From the NCBI GenBank assembly GCA_963931865.1, contig OZ007506.1, positions 2,062,531 through 2,126,530 on the forward strand: a stretch of 64,000 nt of DNA, read 5' to 3'. Every line of letters begins with the position of its first letter. Positions within the stretch are counted from its first letter, which is position 1. Shown one piece after another: positions 1 to 11,246 of the stretch. The translations under genes were made by a program, and so were the position numbers. The DNA comes from Axinella damicornis. Lineage: Eukaryota > Porifera > Demospongiae > Axinellida > Axinellidae. The notes beneath the pieces are model-generated. The model saw only the letters and a program-made list of their open reading frames with translations. It was not told where the DNA came from and searched no databases.

Positions 1-619
1 TTTGACAGTATGTGTGTTTACATACTGGTAAAGTGTCGTTCTCCACCGATGGGCGTGGATGTCTGCGCACAAGCTAAGATTACTATACAACTTTTGTGCT
101 CAGCAAGAAATGGTCGTCTGTTGTTTGCGCTGTTCACTTGTGACTGTTAAAGACAATTAGCTTGCAAATCTGTTTTTTTCTCATTTGAATAAATACCAAT
201 CAAGCGACCATTCAGGAAGATAATTTTATTGGCTCTACCAACATTCCCGCAGCGTCCATGAAAACCTAACAGGTGTTCCTTTCCCCCATGAATGTCTACT
301 CTGCCCCCCTCCCAACCATAAATCCCATCATTACCATACAATACAAGTCAAGTGCAAGTGTTCACCCTGCAAGGCTCACCTTGTTCATAACCTGTTTGCA
401 CATGGGAAAGGAGAGAAATAGAGATAAACACACGTCTGAGGTTTAATCTGTAATACACGCAAACCCTCACATCTGGGTTCGCTTCCAGTGGAAGCCACTT
501 GTCTTTGCTCGCTTTCTCAGCCATCCTCAGCCAGTGCAGTGTCAGCCGGCCTCAGCCCAATTCAAGTAACTTTTCTAAGTTCAAAGGTCAAAGGTCGAAT
601 GACGCACGTGGAAACCAAG
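1..619. other. upstream intergenic sequence, no gene recognised
   Basis: I see no convincing exon here on either strand. Short open frames lack splice context or family resemblance. The last part should contain the promoter and 5' UTR of the Pam17-like gene. An open frame runs from 488 into that gene, but the first start codon followed by a mitochondrial-type leader is at 620. Confidence 0.4.
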
Positions 620-2140
620 ATGGCCTCCTTGCAGAAAGTTTTGTTCTTATCGTTACCCAAAAGGGGGCTGCTAGGACTTCCTATACTGTTGGACAGCCGT
701 GTTTTGTTATGCAGACATGCTACAAGCTGCATCTTTGGAAGAAAACGTCTTATTTTCCACCCTGAATCGTGGCCAAGGCCTTATGTGAATGCTACAGAAC
801 CAGTTACCGAGAGAATGATGCCTTTTGAAAAATACAGAAAACTGAGAAAGGCTCTGAAATGGAGGGCAAGGATAGCAGGGATCCCCATGGGATTTTTAGG
901 AATTGCTACATCATCATATGTCAATGTTCACTTCAACCCAGATATGTTTGCAATGTCGCCGGAGGAAATCAAACCCATACTGTACGTTGTATCTCCCCTC
1001 CTTCCAGTCTTCCTCCCTCCCACTTTCCTCTCCTCACTCTCTCTTAACCTCCTCCTTTCCCAATCTCTTTGCCCTTTCACCTCTTACTCCTTCCCTCCTC
1101 TCGCTCCCCTCCTTCCCCTCCCTCCCATCCTCCTTTTCTCCCTCTCTCATCCCTCCTACCTATCCTCTCTGCCTCCCTTCTTCCCCCCCCCCCCCCTCCC
1201 TCTCCCCCACCCCACCTCCTTAACCTATGACAAAAAAACCTTGTCTCCAGTATCCAATCCATACAGACTACATTTCAAATTTGGTAGGCAGTGACTTTTA
1301 TACTTACACTTGGCGTGCACAAACAGTCAGATTTTATTCCACTTGAGTAGTCATGATGTCATGATACAAAAGGTGATATTGCCATAGCAACAATAGTGAC
1401 AAATTTAATTCTGCAGTTAACAACATTACACATAGCACATGATACGTGTATTGATTGAACTTTGTTTTCAATTTCCTTGCTGTAGGGGCATGGATCCAAT
1501 AGTGTTTGCCGCCCTATGTGGGGTGGGGACTGGGGTAGTGGGATTCGTGATGGGAGGGGCCCTCTTTAGTGCCACATGGAAGCTATTGGCCAGAAAGACA
1601 GCCAGAGAGATGCAGGTGGTAAGGAAGGAGACCTTTTGTGAGGTCATGCCTCAATGTACTGTTCAGTTATCTAATGAGTGCAGCCAATACTGGTACACAA
1701 ATTTGGTCAAATATTCAGAGTGTGCCAGGAAAAATATTTCTCAAAAAGGATGTTGCTCTGTCTCCATTGCAAACTGTAATGTTCATATCGTTGTGATGTG
1801 GAGTGCTTATACCAACAGGTTCTGTTTATGTTCTGATGCAGTCTACATATCCCCCCTCCTCTCTTCTCTCCCTCCTCTTATCCCTCACCCTCCGTTCCTC
1901 CCCCTTACCTGCCAGAGAGAGGACGACTTCCTACAGCGCCTCCAAAAACATCGTTTCTCAGCCTTCAACAGGTATGAAGATGATTACTATGGTGACAAAA
2001 TCCTCACGCCGAGTGACTACCGACAGTGGATCAGAGTGCAGCAGAGGAAAAGAGATGCAGCTGCCAAGTTTATCCCACAGGAGGGGAGTAAAGGGTCGAC
2101 CCAGACTTCTGATACTGAGGATAAATCACAAGCTCACTAG
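620..2140 (+). CDS. Pam17-like mitochondrial import motor subunit
   Basis: Three exons, 620-981, 1486-1618 and 1916-2140, join in phase to give 239 codons. The N terminus from MASLQKVLFLSLPKRG is rich in hydrophobic and basic residues, as expected of a mitochondrial presequence. The core has FEKYRKLRKALKWRARIAG, a first hydrophobic segment (IPMGFLGIATSSYVNVHF), a short loop with FNPDMFAMSPEEIKPIL, then GMDPIVFAALCGVGTGVVGF and a Gly-rich second membrane segment ending GGALFSATWK. This order (basic helix, TM, Asp-Pro turn, TM with GxGxxxGF) is the Pam17 family pattern. In yeast Pam17 sits in the inner membrane and helps organise the TIM23 presequence translocase motor; that role is inherited from the family, not shown here. 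Intron 1 is a long C/T-rich tract. An earlier in-frame ATG at 599 is possible. The family call rests on pattern recognition. Confidence 0.72.
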
Positions 2141-2477
2141 CTTGTTTTTGTGTATTTAACTGTTTGCTGTGTCGTTTTGCTGAATGAGGAATAATATGGT
2201 TCTTCCCGAAGATGAAATGTGACGTCCTGGAATTCAACTACCTACCCATAGTCTTTTTTGTATCACTGCCACCTAACCAGCTCGCATCAGCTACACGACT
2301 GTCACCTCTTACCACCATCACCTCGTAGCAGCTATACCAGTCACCTCTACCATCATACCTTTACATCACACCACTATCACTCACGTTTACATCTCACTGG
2401 CTCAACCCCAGCTGAACACCACTATCATGATCACCTCGCACCAGCACACAAGTTTCACCACTATCACCCCCTCAAGA

Positions 2478-2522
2478 GCGCATAAGTAGGTCGCACTCCC
2501 TCCACGCGACCTACTTATGCGC
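2478..2522. repeat. perfect 17-bp inverted repeat (hairpin)
   Basis: Arms 2478-2494 and 2506-2522 are exact reverse complements (GCGCATAAGTAGGTCGC and its complement) around an 11-nt loop. It may be a remnant of a small inverted-repeat element or a 3' UTR stem-loop. Confidence 0.8.
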
Positions 2523-2545
2523 CCCTTCACTCCCACCAGTTGAAT

Positions 2546-2697
2546 ACACCACTGCACCTGTTGCCACCATCACATCACACCAACTGCACCCCTCCGTCTA
2601 TACGTCTCTATACACCACTGCACCTGTTGCCACCATCACATCACAGCACCAACTGCACCCCCTCCGTCTATACATCTCTACACACCACTGCACCTCT
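2546..2697. repeat. tandem repeat, 66-71-bp unit, about 2.2 copies
   Basis: The phrase ACACCACTGCACCTGTTGCC recurs at 2546 and 2612, and a diverged copy at 2683. Intergenic. Confidence 0.7.
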
Positions 2698-2968
2698 TAC
2701 CAATAATGGTGTAGCTGTAATACTTGCTGCAAAACACACTAACAGACTAGAGACACCTGTGCAACACATACACCATACATAATGTAATGCTAAATTTGCA
2801 ATGGAGTAAAAGCTGGTACACAATTAGTCCTGTTGTGTTGGTGTTTCATATAACATCTGCTAGTCTTCACTTGTGCTCTGGATCAAACTCAGCAACTGTT
2901 TGTGTGTATTATGTGTGTGTGTGTGTGGAAAGGAAGCAGTTAAAGCTGCATAGAAGTGCATGGTATAA

Positions 2969-5917
2969 TCAGCCAAGTGCATATTCACTCACCCTGGTGG
3001 TGTTAACACTGCCCAGCTGAAGGAACAGCTGCAGTCCATTCAGCCAGACCTTGAAGTCCTCAGAGGACAGTGCCAGCACATCCAGAACACTGTGGATAAT
3101 GGGTGGTGTTGGGGGGGGGGGGGATAAGAGGGAGAGAGTGGAGTAGTGATTGGTACACAGAATGTGTGGCTTTGTACGTCTACAGTGGAAAAATGGTCCA
3201 CAGTTTACAAGCTTGTGCTACACTTGTGCACATTTGCCAGTATGGAAGATTTTAAGAGAATCCCAGCACCAGTGCACTCACCGTGTGGTGGTGAAGATGG
3301 TGAAGGTATACTTGTGTTTGTTGATGGGGTCAAAGTCCTTCCTCCTGAGTATGGCTGGGCTGGCGGAGGAACGGACACCAACAAGCAGATCTGGAGAAGA
3401 AAAACAACACTTCTACATCTTGAAACAACAACCTTTCAGCAAATAGGTTTGCTAAATACTGGGTGAGGAGAGTTGGCATGCCATCAATGCGATTTTAATC
3501 TACCATTCCTGATTCTCAAGGTCAGGCATCCAGCAACAACTGAACTACGTAAGCAGTGTGTGTTTTATTTTATATCGGGGGGTTGTTATAGTGATGAATT
3601 CAAACTACTGGCCTATACGTACCTGACTTGGAGTCTCTACCGGTGGCATCTCGGCTCTTAGACCAACAGATCTGAAGAATGCATGAGGGGCAGTAACAAT
3701 GTCACGTGATTCTCATTCCCATGTTGTATGAGAATGAGGCTAGAGAGCTCATCACAATACTTGCGTCAATCACCTTGCCATTGGATGGGTTGACACGGAA
3801 GAACCGAGGGTGGAGAGGTCCCCGTCCTTCATTGGTAAACTTGCTCATCCAGGAGCCAGTACACACACTCTGAAAGTGCAATACACTCAATTCAACATCA
3901 GTACAAACAAGTTGTCAAATTTGTTTCTTGTGTATCTACATCCATAGTTGAGACGTGTGACACTGCGGTGTGATAAGGTGGAAATGTTCTCCCTAGAATT
4001 GTGGAACAGATTATACCGCAGAGGTACTTGGCAGTTAGAAACCTGTATCTGGAAGATCTGCTCTTCTGTGAGTGCTGTCTTGAGCGCCTGTGGGTCCAGG
4101 GGCTGCCCCTCCTAGGAGGAAGTAATTAAACAGCGAGTGAGCAGGGGCTGCCCCTCCTAGGAGGAAGCGATTAAACAATGAGTGAGCAGGGGCTGCCCCT
4201 CCTAGGAGGAAGTAATTAAACAACGAGTGAGCAGGGGCTGCCCCTCCTAGGAGGAAGCGATTAAACAATGAGTGAGACTAGCTCAGGTATGCATGACTAG
4301 ATACACAATCAAAGGTGTCAATTACACCCTGTAGCAGCCAAATCAGCCCGGGAATACCCATAAGCCCAGGAGGTTTAGTAGTAGGCGTTAATACTTTGTA
4401 CATGCTCTTCTGCTTCTTTAATTAAGCTGTTTGCAGTAGTACTATAGGTAATGTTCCTCGCCATTCCCTTTAGTTTCGTTCCCAGACCTCTCAGGCTCTT
4501 TCCCAGGCCTCACTCCTCTTCAACATCCGTTATTTGACCTTCGGGCAACTTCAGCTATTTATGATCTCTTGTCGGATTGCTTGGAGCAATAACGACTACA
4601 TGTACACACACCTGCTGCTGCAGTGCTCTTCCGCCGTGTGAGGCGGAGGTGGTGCCATAAGTGAGGAATGCATGGTACCTGGAGGCAGGCGTGGGGGAGA
4701 CGGGAAGAACAATGGGAACACCGTTTACTGTATAGCATTGCTACAATATGTGGTTCATAAACTCTTGGAGTTACTACATACTACAATACATACAGTATAC
4801 GCACATGTGCTACTAGCCTCGTTCCCATGCAGCCTGGGAACGAGGCCAATGTACTACAACAGCCTTTGAAAACAATACCAAACCGACTAAGGTTTGCATG
4901 GCAGTCTTGCTTGTCCTACCCATCAGGCTCGTCGATCCCCTCAGTCTTGGTGAGCAGCAGTGCACAGTAGTGGAGGCCGCGCTCCGTGGCATAGTCCAGA
5001 GCAGTGTAGCCACTGCCGTCCCTAACATTGGGCTCAGCTGCAGGAGAGCAATACAGAGACACAGCAGTTAATTTGAAAAGGAAAATGACGTTTGGTGTAT
5101 TTCAGCTCCTCCCACCGATGAACAGAGGTGTGGGGTCAATTATAACTCAGTACTATATATTATCGGGTGTCCTTGTGTTTGGTATGCATTGAGATTACTG
5201 GAGATTACTAGAGACCACTAGAGATTACTAGAGATTACTAGAGACCACTAGAGATTACTAGAGATTACTAGGTTACTAGACTGAGGTGTTGTGCGTACGT
5301 ATATGTACCTCCATTGGCAAGGAGTGCCCTAATAACCTCGGGGTTCTCACACACAGTAGCCCAGTGGAGAGGGGTGCGTCTAGGGAGAAAAAGAGAGGGA
5401 CGATGGTCATGATGTGAATTAAATATGCAGTTTCCAGCTGTATATGATTGTTATATCTGACCAGGCCATTACCACATGCTGCAGTTTCAAAAATATGTTA
5501 GCAATAAAATAAATTCTTCGGCCTGGGTGAGATGCATTTCGTCACTGCTTTAATTTACCAATCGTACTTGACGCACTAACTTATCTGCTTTCTTCTTACC
5601 CATTATTATCTATGTCGTCAACTGAAGTGGGCCTTACAGCTTTGATCAAACTCACAGCCTTTGCACAACCCTACGGACAGACCAAATGGTAGCACTCACA
5701 TAGGGATGGAGGCGGGGAAGGAGAGGATGAGGATCAGAAGGGAGGTAGAGGGAAGGATGGACAGAAGGGGAACAGAATATTACCTGTTCAGCGGCCTGGT
5801 GCATCACAGTCTTGCCCTTGCTGTCCACATACTGGGAGCTCTTAGCATTGATAAGTGCCTGAAAACACAGGACATAAAATATTATAGAATTATAGTTGAG
5901 GTATATCTTTCACAAGC

Positions 5918-5952
<35 letters not shown>

Positions 5953-8900
5953 TTCCGTTGCACTCGTGTGGAGGGAGAGCATGGGAATGAGGCTGATTTT
6001 ATTTAGAATCCATGTGCATACCTGCAGTGCTCTGGTATCATGCCTCTGCACAGACCAGTGAATGGCTGTCATCCCATCCATATCAGCGAGAGACGGGTCT
6101 ACAGAGGAAAGACAAAGTGTGGACTGTCCGCCTCTGTCTTACATATCCCCGCATCCTTATCTGATGCATATCACCAACTTGTGTAACCATGGCAACATAA
6201 AACCAAGCCTGTTACCTCCTCCTCTCTCCTTCAGTTTCTCAATGTGCTCTGGCTTTCCATGGAAGGCAGACCACATGAGGGGCGTCATCATCGAGCTGTC
6301 CCTGAAGTTCGCATCAAGACCCGGGACCTGCAAGGTATGAGTGGTGAGGGTGAATACCAGCTGGGGCAATGTGGGGGCCAAACCCTCATTCCCAGGCCTA
6401 CATCACATGCATACTCAGATTCCAATGCCATATTCACCAACTCCACCTAGAAGCTAGCCTCATTCCCAGGCCCCACTCAGCTTTTCGTTGCTTGCAGTAT
6501 ACTTTGCATCGCTCGCATGCAGTACTGCAAGCGATGCAAAGTTGGGCGGGGCCTGGGAATAACTCCATATATAGTCAATTGGACCATTTGGATGTACCCA
6601 TTACAGGGGCAGTTTTGGTGCATCCATATATGGCATGGAATGAGACTAGTATGTTCGTTACTATGATCACCATTTAGTTCACATGTGGACATTTTGTGAT
6701 TGACAGGGGAATGGAATAAGTCAGCTGACCTTGTCGATCAGGATGTTGATGGACTCTGTGTTCGAGTTGTTTGTGCACCAGTGAAGTGGAGTCCTGCCCT
6801 CTTTATCCTGTGAGACGCAATCATCAGAGTGCATTACACACAATGTTCATCACGGACTGGTAGCATGAGGTGATAACACACAGGATTGCTACAGACTACT
6901 AGGGATTACTAGGGATTATTACAGGGATTACTAGCTAGAGAGATTACAGGAGAGTACTAACCTCGTACCCAGGCCTTCAATCGTGGGGGGAAGGCCTGGT
7001 ATACACTGTTTGCGCATGCGTTTAATTTAAATGTGAATATTACGTCAATTTTAATTGTGACGTTTGCGAATGGGTTGGGCTTAACCGATGACGTTTGCGT
7101 AAACACACCCGCGTACGCGTGCATGAGAGCGATCAAAGGGCTCACAACAAGCACACCACAGCTCTTTCCACTGTCTACAAGTCCCTTCTTGTAGCTAGCC
7201 CATGAGGAAAGGGAGCGCTTGGTAGCACAGGCTCTCAGTGCCATAGCCAGTAGGTAGCTAGCCACACGAACACGTCGCTGCCTTCGTACACAACTCTCAT
7301 GGAGGAGCGCTGCTCTTCTTTCACAGTCATCCGTGTCATTTTCAGCCTTCGCAAAGCATAGGAAAGAGCCTCAGAGAAACTACTTTTCGTGGTTGCTACT
7401 CGTAGGAATGTAAACGTAGACGTCATTCGACATCATCGTTTCACGGAAGAATACCGAGATATCGATATCCTATTTTCCAAGATTTTGGGGGAAATTAAGC
7501 GCATGCACAAACAGTGTATACCAGGCCTTCCCCCCGCGATTTGAAGGCCTGGGTACAAGGCTAAGGAGAGTACTAGCAGCAGGAACACATGATGATTAGC
7601 ATTTAGTGGAGCAAGTCCAGATGTGGGATGTAAAACCTCAGTAATTTGAATTGACGTGGATACATACATACATACATACATACATACATGCATACATACA
7701 TACATACGTACATACGTACATACATGCGTACATACATACGTACATACATACATACATACATACATGCATACATACATACATACGTACATACGTACATACA
7801 TGCGTACATACATACGTACATACATACATACATACACACATACATACATACATACATACATACATACATACATACGTACGTACACATCGTGTACATCCAC
7901 TATCGTCTAAATCAAAGTTTTAATTCTACTGATTAGCACATACAAAATGTATCTCAATTGACACTATAGCTAGCTGCCTTAAACATATACTGATACACAA
8001 TGTGGACTGGAACTATAGCAATCAACAAACTCTGTTTGCTAGGTCCTCTTGGATTAGTGACGACATAATTATCTGCTTTGTGCATCCTGCCTAGTTGCTG
8101 AATGGAGCCCTCTGATTGGTCCTTAACTGGCTTAGACCAAGGTTGTGCATGCCATAATATGATCGCCCATCTGGCAGCTGCTGGAGGGTTATGTACGTAG
8201 CTCACCCTCCTCAGTCCATCTGCCCCCAAACTCAGCAGGAGTGCCAGCATGTCAACGGAGCCGGAGTACGCAGCATGGTGAAGACACGTGCTGCCGTCTG
8301 AGGGGAAAGGAGGAGCAGCCATCACACCTTCGCCGAATCAATCAAATCTCAATGTGTATTTCATACTGTAGCATATACACCCATGCATACACCCGTTCTG
8401 GGACAGACTCTGTTCCATGCCAGGGAGGACTGGGAATGAGACCAGATGCAACACTATTTCTTGCCTCACAATGACATCAAGGCCACACCCCATGTATGTA
8501 CGCATGTGCTGTTTGTAACCAAATTTAAGGGGGGGGGGGGGGGGGGGGGGGTGGGGGGGGGGGGGGGGGGGGGTTATCCTCACCATTGGCATCAGCATTG
8601 ACGTTTGCCCCTGCCTCAGCCAGGATCTTGACACTCTCGATCCGGTTATTATGGACAGCATGCATCAGTGCGGTGCGGCCCTCACTGTCGCACACGTCCA
8701 CCCCCTCCCTCTTACACATTCTGTCCGTCCCCAGAACCAGCTCCACCGCATCCTGAGTGATGGGAAGCACAGAGAGAATCTCCAGCAGTGCCTTCTTGTT
8801 GCCACTGGCAGCTGCATAGTGTATTGGCTGCATTTCTCCGGAGCTCCCAAGTGGGAAGTTCATCGAATTGCTCTCTGGGAAGTCTGAAATGCCTTTCACG

Positions 8901-11246
8901 GATACCAAGTGTACATTTCCTCTGTCGTCGTGTTTCTTTAACCCTTTGTACAGAGCTGCACTGTATGCTGGCATTTCAAACTGATCCCTGTAATCAGTCT
9001 CTTCTGACTCAGCTGTGTCATAGAGGTCTGGATCATGTGATGTCACGTGACTATCATGTGATCCCACCACTGTTTGGGGTCACTGCAGCAGTTGTCGTGG
9101 CTGTAGATGGGTTACCAATGACTAGACTAGTATCAAGTTTGGTCGTTGGGGGTTCATACAGTTCCAATTTCGGCAAGGCAGCCAGGATCTCGGGTTCCTT
9201 GGTTTTGGTTCTGCTAGTAGCTTGGTCGGCAGGGGAAAATTGGGGTCTCTCTCCACCTTTCTTCTTCACTTTGACAACAGTACTGTAGAGTGGCTCCACT
9301 GGGGAACCCGTTGGTTGGACTTCAGCTGGATAGATCGATGAATTACTTAAGAACGCAGAGTGATTAATCTCCTTAGATAGCCACACTTAATTAATTGATC
9401 CATGCATACCCATCACACCGAGTGTAAGCACAATTATGTGCAGGATTGATGAAGAACGTGCAGCTAGTGTAAGCACAAATACATAGATACTGTGAGCAAC
9501 AACAGATGGAAGGAAATAGCATGGAAAATGAGGCTATACTATAGAGTATGACAAATTGAGGTAACTAACAAGAACTCACAAGTCTGATTCCAAGAGTCCC
9601 AATCCACAGTGTTCTCGGTCTGAGGCTGCACCACCACTCTAGTAGTCACAACGTTCCGAGCATTGGTGGCTGACATACCATGATAGCGCTCCTCCACTGT
9701 AGGAGCACTTCCGGGTCTCTGCTGGCCCCTAGCACCGACCGACATCACCTCCCGTCTTACATGATCATCCAAGATGGATGCACTGCTGGACTGAAGTGGA
9801 GAGGTCAGCACTCCTTCACTGCCTGGAGGAGGTTGTGCGCTCTTGGGAGTGGTTGGGACAAGGGGTGGGGGCCACCTTGTTGAATCGTTTCAGCGGGGAC
9901 ATCGGTCGCTTTGGTGTCATCTGTTGCTGTTGATAGGGCTGTTGTTTACCACTCAAAAGTGCCTCCTTGCGAAGGTCTTCGTTTGTGTGTGTGTGTGTAC
10001 GTTGTGTGTACGTGTGTGTTGTGTGTGTGTGTATGTGTGTGTGTGTTATGTGTGTAATGCAAATGTGTGGTAGCTACGACACTATAGAATAATAGGCAGC
10101 TCTGGTATTCTACCAATGAAATTTCATTGATGATGTAATACAGTATGCTAGACTACCTTGCACAGTGTCCTTTGATACGGTAAATGGCAGTTGAGTCTTC
10201 CTCTCAGTCGCACCATCTTCGTCATCAGAAGACCCTCCCCCTCGTCACCTGCACACACAACACAAAATGTACCATGACCAACCTCGATCATGAGGCAACT
10301 GGAACAGTGGGTCAGGGGGGTTGGTCTGCCATAGTTGTAATGTACTGGCTTATTTCTAGTCTCTTCGTGGTCACCTACGTATTCACTTGCCTCCCCCCCC
10401 CCCCCCCCCTCCCCCCCCCACAAGAGTCTGGGAACCTGGCCTCTATGACCATCTAAAAGTGTCAATTATGTAACTACTGATTCATGATAAATCCTGGTCA
10501 ACTGAGGAGTTCTAAGTTGTGCGCCCAAAGCATAGCTGAAGATGAAAATGAAAACGATGTCCCTATTACCTATTGTGGTAGAAAGATCAACAGTTAGCTG
10601 TCATTTAACAAATCATAGCCTCTAGTGGATGAAGCCAGCTTAGTTGAACATACCAGAACGTCCACAGTCCCTGACTCTCCAACTTCCTCCCCATCACAAC
10701 CTGCAAAGAGTCACAGTTCCATGAAATAACAGCCTTTCTGGAATACGAAATGTCACTTAATTAACTCACTGAGATCCATGTTAAACTTCTGTGGCTCTTC
10801 TGGGCCTACCCATGCCTTTGGTGGGGTCCCAGAGGGGACATGGGGATCTGGTGGTCCCTCCCCCTCTTCCCCTCCTCCAGTCTTCCTTTCCTCACCACCA
10901 ATAATAACCTGCATGATCACCCGACGTAAGGGAACAATGCTTCATGAAACTCTATTATACATCTCAACCGCCAACAACTCTTCCTGTCAACTTTGTTTAC
11001 AACAAGGACGAGTGTCACAGAGTATTTGTGCCGTACACCCAAAATAATTATACCCTAGGATAGTATCCCTCCCCTGTTGAGGATTTGGTGATACCCTAAC
11101 CCTAGAACACCAAACTTGCTTGCCTCTCTGACTATGCTCCGCTCTGGATGTTCCTCTCCCTCCTCCAGAAAAGCGGACATATCCTCTCGGGACTCAGAGG
11201 GAACAACGCCCGGGGGCAAGACTCGTGGAGTCATGGGGTTAGCCAT
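2969..11246 (-). CDS. ankyrin-repeat protein with C-terminal PH domain
   Basis: Minus-strand gene; probable start ATG at 11246. Well-supported 3' exons, all phase-consistent: 8584-about 9070, 8206-8297, 6730-6807, 6216-6327, 6022-6098, 5784-5858, 5600-5670, 5309-5379, 4920-5037, 4612-4678, 4043-4111, 3774-3869, 3623-3671, 3282-3390 and 2969-3089 (stop 2969-2971). Less certain N-terminal exons lie at about 11150-11246, 10770-10908, 10654-10700, 10160-10245, 9580-9985 and up to 9325. The N-terminal third is Ser/Pro/acid-rich and probably disordered. About eight ankyrin repeats follow, e.g. QPIHYAAASGNKKALLE, GRTALMHAVHNNRIESVKIL, GSTCLHHAAYSGSVDMLALL, GRTPLHWCTNNSNTESINIL, GRTPLHWATVCENPEVIRAL. 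The C terminus resembles a PH domain: WMSKFTNEGRGPLHPRFFRV, KDFDPINKHKYTFTIF and a final helix SSEDFKVWLNGLQLFL. Such proteins are scaffolds that bind proteins and phosphoinositides. I do not recognise a named orthologue; the ankyrin part resembles the inversin type. Frame continuity is unclear near 9060 and 9860. Confidence 0.7.
4099..4278. repeat. 45-bp tandem repeat, four copies, containing an exon 3' splice site
   Basis: The phrase GGGGCTGCCCCTCCTAGGAG recurs every 45 bp from 4099. The first copy contains the real minus-strand acceptor (CTAG, exon starting at 4111) of the ankyrin/PH gene. The other three copies lie in the preceding intron and repeat the acceptor and first exon codons. Confidence 0.85.
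5190..5280. repeat. 10-bp tandem repeat (AGATTACTAG)
   Basis: Runs of AGATTACTAG and AGACCACTAG in an intron of the ankyrin/PH gene. A related short run occurs at about 6893-6935. Confidence 0.7.
5919..5951. repeat. poly(C) homopolymer, 33 bp
   Basis: Uninterrupted C run in an intron of the ankyrin/PH gene. Confidence 0.9.
6454..6563. mobile_element. TAGCCTCR-type hairpin MITE
   Basis: Begins TAGCCTCATTCCCAGGCCCC and ends with GGGGCCTGGGAATAA, with complementary inner segments around GCAAGCGATGCAAAG. Non-coding, within an intron. Confidence 0.6.
6958..7563. mobile_element. 606-bp MITE with long TIRs and 10-bp target duplication
   Basis: Left end TAACCTCGTACCCAGGCCTT and right end AAGGCCTGGGTACAAGGCTA are inverted repeats. 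The TIR continues inward through TATACACTGTTTG and GCGCATGCG. AGGAGAGTAC flanks both sides (6948-6957 and 7564-7573), a 10-bp target-site duplication. There is no transposase, so it is non-autonomous. It lies in an intron of the ankyrin/PH gene. Confidence 0.88.
7656..7885. repeat. (CATA)n/(CGTA) tetranucleotide microsatellite
   Basis: About 230 bp of CATACATA with CGTA and CATG variants. It is open in several frames on both strands only because the unit lacks stops. Confidence 0.95.
8529..8573. repeat. poly(G) homopolymer, about 45 bp with one T
   Basis: On the minus strand this C run follows the GTGAGG donor of the first ankyrin exon almost directly, so it is intronic. The Pro run it would encode is not protein. 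Confidence 0.9.
9982..10060. repeat. GT-rich microsatellite
   Basis: Interrupted (GT)n in an intron of the ankyrin/PH gene. Confidence 0.85.

Larger units (their letters stand above)
2141..2968. other. convergent intergenic spacer with short repeats
   Basis: Between the stop codons of the Pam17-like gene and the ankyrin/PH gene. It holds CA/TCAC-rich simple sequence, a perfect hairpin (2478-2522) and a 66-71-bp tandem repeat (2546-2697). I see no exon with family resemblance. It should include both 3' UTRs. Confidence 0.5.

Noticed and set aside
488..619. N-terminal extension of the Pam17-like protein starting at 488
   Set aside because: The added residues are unlike any presequence and precede a better start at 620; the frame is probably open by chance.
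7433..7936. Overlapping open frames of Met-Tyr-Val-Cys or His-Thr-Tyr-Ile repeats on both strands
   Set aside because: They are translations of a CATA tetranucleotide microsatellite, with no non-repetitive core and no splice context.
8525..8583. Polyproline C terminus of the first ankyrin exon
   Set aside because: A GTGAGG donor directly precedes it and the next ankyrin exon joins in phase, so the poly(C) is intronic.
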